Below, in pieces: positions 58,202-64,000 of a stretch of 64,000 nucleotides of DNA (the first letter of the stretch is position 1; the number at the start of each line of letters is the position of its first letter). Made by a program: the position numbers and the translations under genes. Source of the stretch: Rhabdophis nuchalis (Eukaryota; Chordata; Lepidosauria; Squamata; Natricidae); contig CM077645.1 of assembly GCA_039707465.1 (NCBI GenBank), forward strand, positions 65,483,850-65,547,849, given 5' to 3'. Under the pieces are notes generated by a model. That model searched no databases, was not told the origin of the DNA, and was given only the letters and a program-made list of their open reading frames with translations.

Positions 58202-61200
58202 ACTCTGCGGACGGAGCTGCAGCGCAATCCCACATGAAGCAACAAAAGCTCTGCCGTCGCCTTGGCCAGTTCCCTTCCGAGCCTCAATATCGAGTGAGAA
58301 AGGGCCAAGCTGGGGGGAGGAGGAAGACATCAAGTTCTACGCTTTCCAAGGGTGGGCCCTCTTCTACTGCGCCATTCTTCGGGGCTATGAGTGCCCCATT
58401 TTTCGTGCTGGGCCCCAGCAAAGAGGACAGGGTGACAAAGCGCGAGAGGGACCAGCAGCAGCAGAGCGCTCCGAGCCGGCACCAGCAGCCAGCCCGTCGG
58501 CTCCGCCGCCTACTAACAGCAGCATGACAGCCCAGCCAGATGCGGAGGCGGTGCTTGGGCCCCCAAGGCACGGGGTGGGTTGGCAGGGGCAACGAAGCGG
58601 AGGAAGAGCCAGTTTCCCCCCCCCCCCAACAACCTCATTCAGATGAACACGTTTTTAATCAACATCAATATAGTTCTTTTATTTTTTATACACCGTTTGA
58701 TGGCTTTGTTTTGGATTTTTGGTATGGCCTTTCTTATACCCGGTGTATAAGATGACCCCTGATTTTTGAAATAATTTTTGTGGATTAAAAAGCCATTTTA
58801 TACACTGGAAAATATTATTTATTTATTTATTAGTTATTTATTCTTACAAAGCGCGCACAAGTCAGCTGACTTTGGCCTTTTGAGGCCATTTTTCACCCTC
58901 CGGAGGTTTCCTTGAAAGTCACTTCTGGTTTGCTTGTAGGGCTGATTTTTGCCCCCCAGAGCCCCTGAAGGCTCCGGAGATCAAAAATCGACCTTAGTGA
59001 CAAACCGGAAATTATAGTTCCTGAACTTCTGGTTTGTCTGTAGGTCCATTTTTCGCCCTCCGTGGCCTTCAGGCAAGCTCCTGAGGCCTCTGGAGAGTGT
59101 CTGCGGGAAAGAGGCTGTTTTCGCCCTTCCCAGGCTCCTACAAAGTCTCTGGAGCTTGGGGAGGGCAGAAAAAACCACACCAAAAGCATGTGTGCCTGAC
59201 CAGTGTGTGTCACTGGTCAGGCACGCATGCATGTGGGTGTGTGTAGCATGCATAGCATTATGGGTATGGCATGCCCGCGCAAACCCCCCCCCCCCCGCAC
59301 TACCTCAGCTTTTGGCATGGGAGCCAAAAAAGGTTCACCATAACAGAACTAGAGCATTCTATGCTCATTAGCAGAAAATAGAATTTCATATTGTTGGTAT
59401 CTGACTTTCATTGTGGCTTCAAATCTTGGGGGCAAGTGCCATTTAGAACATACTAGGCATGAAACCCTATGGGTAAAGCATCTTTGTCTTCCTAGTTTTA
59501 ATTATATTTAAATAGTGACTGCCTTTAGAAATGTGATTAATTGGTAAGAAATGCATAGTCTTTATCCATAAATGAAATTAAATTGCATTCTTGTCACATT
59601 GTCTTTTGATGTGTTTTCTTGATATTCAAATTGTGTCATTTATGTTTGTTGTAGGCTGAGTATAAGAAAGCTGTTACCACAAATCAATGGCATCGGCGAT
59701 TAGAATTTCCAGGTGGAGAAACTTTCGTTATGCATAATCCTAAGGTAATGAGAGTGTTGCTTAATTAGATACTCTGGAGACCATCAGTAATGTATTGCTA
59801 TTATCACTTTAGAGGATGATCATAATTGGATATAGATTCAGGAGCCTGTTTGGACAAAAGGGGAAGGTTCAAATGTATTTAGGTGGTTTGGGGTAGTTTT
59901 AAGGGTAGATTATAAAGGTTTAAGGAAGAGAATTGGAATGGTTTGACTGCCAGAGGCCTCCTATTACAATTTCCATTCTTAAAACCACGAACAGTACTAA
60001 TATTGGAAAACAATATCCAACACCCAATTAATTTAAAGTGGTTGGAAAGCATGCTGCTAAAATTCCACTAGTTTTTAATAATTTGGGGATATGGGAGGTT
60101 GGTCCTATTTGGGGCCTAAAATGATACCATTTTGCTTTTTAAAGAACAATTAATCATATCATATCGGACTATCAATCACCTTACTTTAAAGAATAGCTGA
60201 TCCATCTTAGAGCCCACCTTATCTACATTTCCTGGGGGAATACATGGGAAAATCCCAATGGGGAGTAAATTGACTCAGGGTCCATGAATTTGGATATCAA
60301 AATGGACATCTCCAATGGATTTGAAGTACATTGGTACGCTTAGGAGGGTACTGAATTCGGAAACATTCTCCATTAATGTGGGCAGATTTAGGTCTCTGTG
60401 AATTTAGACATTGCCAATAAATTTATATTGTGTCAGTATGATTAATATGGCACTTTTGAGCCAGCATTATCCACTTTCTTTGTAAAATATATGGAAATAT
60501 CCTGTTGAGAGACCAATGCACATAGGATTATGTTGCCACAAATTCAGGCAGCAAAATGGACATCAGCAATGAATTTGTAGCATGTCCAACACAATCTTAT
60601 ATTATGAGGCATATTGGATATTTCTTTTCAACAGTACAGTTTAACTTTTTGAATAGTGTGCTGTCACAAATCATTATTTCAAGTGTTGAGAATCTTTTAA
60701 ATCAATTTGGAAATTGAAATAAATATAAAATTAATTTTTGTCTAGTATATGCTAAACAAACTTATGTCATTTTTTCTTCAAAAAAATCTATAGTACCTAT
60801 GAATTTAATCCACCTAAGCTATAGCATATATTTATTGCATAATATCACAGTATGTTAAATTGGGTATAAATGTGATACACTGATTTTATCTCAGGTCATA
60901 GTTCAGTTCCAGCCTTCTTCAATGCCAGATGAATGGGGCACCACACAAGATGATCAGACCAGACCAAGAGTAGTTAAACGTGGAATTGATGATGATCATG
61001 AGGATATTCCAGATGGTAAGTTGTACAGGATTTCATACAAAATTTTCCCTTACAATCTGTTGCTTTCTCCTCACATGCCGTGATGATGCATATGTTTTTG
61101 CTGAAGAATTTATTGGCTCCCAGCAAGCATCTGAATATTGACTGTATAGATGCAGGTAATGAGTAAGGCTGCTTTCCAGAATAGATATAAACACTTTTCC

Positions 61201-64000
61201 TCTGGATATCTGGTATTTATCTTGACATGTCTGAGAGGCTATTTCCTCATTTTGAGATCACAATGGATGACTTAAAATGCCTTCAAAGTTGAATAGAAAA
61301 ACATTGCAAATATAGAGAAGTATTTAAAATGGAAAGTATGTTTTGTAGTATTTATGAATGTAACAGATGGCATTTTTTTTTTATAGGTGAAATGTCTCAA
61401 ATTGATCATTTGGTATTTATGGTCCATGGAATTGGTCCAGTCTGCGATCTCCGCTTCAGAAGCATTGTTGAATGTGGTAGGATTATTTGAGTATGCATAC
61501 AGGAATACATATGAAGCATATTCCTTTGTTCTTTTTTTCAGCTAATACCGTACTATGTAGTGGTTCTTAGACCTTTATTTAGAGTTGTTTGTAAAGTCAC
61601 TTAGTCTAATACACTAAAGTATTTAGGTTGGTCTTTAAATTGGATTTCAAATCGCAACAATTGTTGCATCAGAAATATAAACATACAAATTAAATGTGGT
61701 TAAGATAAGGGAATGAAACTGTTCTAAAGGTATAATCCTCTTAAAAGATATTCAAATAAATGATATATTAGTTTAAAAGCTATTAGTGAAAGAAAACAGA
61801 ATTATAAACTATTATTATTGATAATATTTAGAAGTCAAGCTTTCCCATCAGGAGAGATGAAAAGTGGTAAATTGCTTCTGATGCTTTATCCAAATCAACT
61901 GCATACATATTTTCTAATGGCTTGGAAGGTGAACACTCTAGAACTGTGATGGCGAACCTATGACATGTGTGCCACAGGTGGCACACGGAACCATATTTGG
62001 TGGCACGCCAGCCGTCAGCTCCATGGTGCACGCATGTGCGGCCACCTGATTTTTCACCCTTTTGGAGGGCCAGGGGAGGCCGTTTACACACTCCCCAGGC
62101 TTCAGGAAAGCATCCAAACCCTGGGGAGGCGTCATGCGCACATACGTAGGTGGGTGGGGATTAAGTGTGAATGTGTGCAAGTGTGATAGCGTGCTTATGC
62201 ACAATTTTGGCACGCCATAAGAAAAAGGTTCGCCATCACTGCTCTAGAACTTGCTGGGGTTTTAAAAATCAAAATAAGTAGGGTATATACAAAATTTTAG
62301 CTATGCTTTTACAAGTCCCCTGCAGAGTTTGGACTAGAAAATATTTATTTTCAGAAATTAGAAATTCTGTTAGCATCAGTATACACATAATTACTATAAA
62401 CTTTTTTAGTTAATATTAATTGTATGACACCATTATTACTTTTCTCCCTTTTTAAAAAGTTGATGACTTTCGGACAGTATCCCTGAAATTGCTGCAAACA
62501 CATTTTAAGAAATCAATAGAAGAACATAAAGTGAGTAGAGTCGAATTCCTGCCAGTTCATTGGCACAATGCTTTGCATGGAGATGCAACAGGGGTGGATA
62601 GGTAGGTCTACTGTGCTCACATATTTTAAGAAAGTAGAATTGTTCTTTTATCATTAATTACTCTCTCAAAGTTGATCTGTCGTGACTTTAAGTGCATAAT
62701 TTTGCTGACTTTTTACTTTAGAATTACTAAATGTTGTTACATATGTACACGTATCATATACTGAGAATTTATATCATACTAACTTTTTCATTAGAATAAA
62801 AAAGTAGTGATTTTTTCCTAGCATTTTATTCTGTTTTTCATAATTGTATTTTATTGTACTATAACTTGATTTGTCTGAAATAGATCAAAGTTATACCATA
62901 GTTTTGAAGTTAGCCTGATCCAACCATGTTTAAGGTTGATCACACTTTAGAGATTGTATGTAGATGGGGAAAATAGAAAATAGATTTAATAACTCTTGTT
63001 CTTGCCATACTAAATATTTGCTAATTGTAATATTTGAATACAAACAGTATGATTCCTTGAATGTTTCAACCAGTCATTCTAGGATAATAGAGCTCAATGA
63101 ATGTTGCACTAGTTAGGTGTTTTTAAATAATTCATCTGAGATCATGGAAGTGCAAATTGTAATATGACAAAGTGATATACTGTGGCATATTTCACATCAC
63201 TATGTTTAACCTAACTTGCAGGCTCTTTAATAATCTGCTTATGGTCTATGAAGGGAACAGGTTTGTCTCTGTCTGGTATATTGATTAAAGCCATTAATTA
63301 ATTAATTCATTCTCAACTTTTATTATTTTTTTATAAATAACTGAAGATGAAATAATACTCCTATTTCCTATTTCCCTTATAACAATAACCCTATGAAGGT
63401 AGGTTAGGTAGAGAGAAACAACTGGCCCAAAATCACCCTGCTGGCTTTCTTGCCTAAAGCGGCACTAGAAGTCACAGTATCTCAGTTTCTAGCTTGGAGT
63501 CTTAGCCGCTAGACCAAACTGGTGCATTGCATACTGCATTTGTAATTTGCCTAACTATGGGTTATTGAATACATCATCCCTAATTAGGTTCACACAAAGT
63601 GAAACCTCAGTTTATTGAACCTTGATACAACATACCAAATTTATGACAATTTAAGTGATGATATAATCAAAATTAATCTCTACGATGGTATAACTTTCAA
63701 TTCAACAGAGGATCATGACTAACAGATTTCTTTTTCCTAAATGACCTGTTAATTGGGGCAAGGCTGTTACAATGGAGTAGGGAAGCTACAAGGAAGATAA
63801 TATAGTGACCACGATTGCTTTATAGACTTGAAAAATGATTTGTGAAAACTACTTTGGCAATTTTTACTCTCAGATTTCTTAGTTTTAGCAAAGTTTTTTG
63901 AAATAACTTTTTAATAACTTGTGTAATTGTGTTTTTCAAGGAATATTAAAAAAATAACATTGCCAAGTATTGGACGCCTCCGCCACTTCACCAATGAGAC
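51706..64000 (+). CDS. SEC23IP: SEC23IP (p125A), COPII-associated DDHD-family protein, 5' part, 9 exons
   Basis: Exons: 51706-51871, 54155-54693, 55411-55597, 56881-57074, 59655-59744, 60895-61015, 61387-61476, 62460-62601 and 63941 to beyond 64000. Phase is intact across all junctions, giving about 529 codons in the window. The start [11 protein letters not shown] precedes the conserved [14 protein letters not shown]. Exons 1-3 encode the Pro/Ser/Gln-rich region that in mammals binds SEC23/SEC31. Exons 4-5 encode a WWE-like domain ([20 protein letters not shown] onward). Exons 7-8 begin the lipase-like region with [18 protein letters not shown] and [19 protein letters not shown]. The GxSxG region, SAM and DDHD domains should lie to the right. 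From family knowledge it localises to ER exit sites and organises COPII; lipase activity has been questioned for this member. Confidence 0.96.
52551..52940. mobile_element. Tc/mariner-like MITE in SEC23IP intron 1
   Basis: The left end TACGGGTAGTGCTGGACTTA and right end TTGAAGACTACCTGTA enclose the family's interior (CTTATGACCATT, CACGTGATTTACATT, TTAACAACTGCAG). Confidence 0.8.
53160..53560 (-). repeat. Antisense CR1/L2-type LINE tail
   Basis: TATTTATTTATTTGG...CCTGCCCATCTCACATACTT and, further on, CAAAGACATGTTTTCAGATC read as the reverse complement of an (AATA)n-tailed LINE 3' end. Diverged. Confidence 0.45.
54155..54693 (+). CDS. SEC23IP: SEC23IP exon 2, Pro/Ser/Gln-rich SEC23-binding region
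   Basis: A 539-nt exon starts after TTTAATGCAG with [17 protein letters not shown] and ends at ATGCCACCG/GTAGGA. It is rich in Pro, Ser, Gln and Thr, with the conserved GYNPYRHT and [14 protein letters not shown] blocks. Much of the middle diverges from mammals, as expected of a disordered region. Confidence 0.95.
55673..56048. mobile_element. hAT-like nonautonomous element, GTGATGGCGAACC family, copy C
   Basis: Begins CCGTGATGGCGAACCTATGG and ends AAAAAAGGTTAGCCATCACTG, with the perfect 8-bp duplication TTATATAA (55665-55672 and 56049-56056). 376 bp, non-coding, GC-rich interior. In the SEC23IP intron after exon 3. Confidence 0.9.
57710..57878. repeat. Partial Tc/mariner-like MITE
   Basis: CCAGTTGCCAAGCATCTGAA...GACTGGTCACTAAAAGAACTGTTGTAAGT matches the right half of the CAGGTAGTCCTC family. 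The left half is absent. Confidence 0.65.
58170..58203 (+). repeat. (CA)n microsatellite
   Basis: A CACACA run of about 34 bp inside the composite element in the SEC23IP intron after exon 4. Confidence 0.95.
58848..59345. mobile_element. hAT-like element, GTGATGGCGAACC family, copy E, left end lost
   Basis: The interior (TCCGGAG, TTTTCGCCCTCCGTGG) and right end (GGGAGCCAAAAAAGGTTCACC) match the family. The left terminal repeat is absent; the segment begins abruptly after an AT-rich run. No target duplication can be assigned. Confidence 0.65.
60200..60620 (+). repeat. Degenerate tandem repeat in SEC23IP intron 5
   Basis: GAGCCCACCTTATCTACATT (from about 60210) and GAGCCAGCATTATCCACTTT (from about 60457) start two related segments. 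Each later reaches ATCAAAATGGACATCTCCAA or GCAAAATGGACATCAGCAAT. A third, weaker version lies between (GAATTTAGACATTGCCAATA). The period is about 250 bp, or half that. Not a family I recognise. Confidence 0.5.
61944..62241. mobile_element. hAT-like nonautonomous element, GTGATGGCGAACC family, copy D
   Basis: Begins CTGTGATGGCGAACCTATGA and ends AAAAAGGTTCGCCATCACTG, with the perfect duplication CTCTAGAA (61936-61943 and 62242-62249). At 298 bp it is the shortest complete copy here. In the SEC23IP intron after exon 7. Confidence 0.9.
62602..63940 (+). other. SEC23IP: SEC23IP intron 8
   Basis: A 1.3-kb AT-rich intron. The only recognised content is a MIR-like SINE at 63385-63530. Confidence 0.5.
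63385..63530 (+). repeat. MIR-like SINE
   Basis: ACAATAACCCTATGAAGGTA...CTGGCCCAAAATCACCCTGC...GTCTTAGCCGCTAGACCAAA follows the MIR/CORE-SINE order (ACAACCCTATGAGGTAGGT, GCCCAAGGTCAC, CTTAACCACTA). An ancient amniote repeat. Confidence 0.6.

Larger units (their letters stand above)
57431..58814. mobile_element. DNA element with CCGTATTTTCCGGCGTATAA ends, composite
   Basis: The left end ACCGTATTTTCCGGCGTATA and the right-end region CATTTTATACACTGGAAAATA are imperfect inverted repeats related to the element at 46451. Inside are a partial Tc/mariner-like MITE (about 57710-57878), a (CA)n run (58170-58203) and a GC-rich block to about 58630. The open frames in that block look incidental. Confidence 0.6.

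Noticed and set aside
58096..58646. Overlapping open frames of 143 and 171 codons in a GC-rich block
   Set aside because: They run through a (CA)n microsatellite, lack splice or codon signals, occur in two frames at once and lie inside a transposon-like element in a SEC23IP intron.

Overview
This is vertebrate nuclear DNA: genes in many small exons with GT-AG introns, long AT-rich introns, a CpG-rich shared promoter and dense transposon fossils. The repeats (CR1/L3-type LINE tails, several families of short DNA transposons with intact target-site duplications, a BovB-like remnant, an L1 lineage with its own ORF1) point to a squamate reptile, probably a snake or close relative. That assignment is inference from repeat character, not proof. 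No tRNA, rRNA, CRISPR array or prokaryotic feature was seen.

Three protein-coding genes were reconstructed exon by exon, with reading phase checked across every junction. Their order matches human 10q26: INPP5F (+; 14 exons in the window, 911 codons of the C-terminal part, stop at 17548), MCMBP (-; 16 coding exons, 636 codons, complete, from 51376 down to 20106) and SEC23IP (+; first 9 coding exons, about 529 codons, running off the right edge). INPP5F and MCMBP converge tail to tail, with 2.6 kb between stop codons. MCMBP and SEC23IP diverge head to head, with 329 bp between start codons inside a GC-rich island that very likely acts as a bidirectional promoter. The products are an endosomal phosphoinositide 4-phosphatase (Sac2), an MCM-binding replication factor and an ER-exit-site COPII partner. 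They share no pathway; the linkage is inherited synteny.

The introns hold most of the novelty. MCMBP intron 1 (40238-51318) carries two L1-type elements of about 2.0 kb (42709-44685 and 46937-48942). Each has a GC-rich 5' leader, one intact 282-codon ORF1, a short 3' UTR, a poly(A) tail and a target-site duplication, and neither has any ORF2. This is the architecture of the mammalian half-L1 (HAL1) elements. One sits inside a CR1 LINE; the other sits inside a palindromic hAT MITE that itself lies inside a TA-flanked DNA element.

Other families present are a 135-bp near-perfect palindromic hAT MITE (three intact copies with perfect 8-bp duplications), a second hAT-like family beginning near GTGATGGCGAACC (five copies), a Tc/mariner-like family with CAGGTAGTCCTC ends, elements with TCGGAGTATAAGAC-type ends, a mariner-like MITE and MIR-like SINEs. 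MCMBP also has a minor-spliceosome (U12-type) intron whose reading phase implies unusual AT-AA termini.
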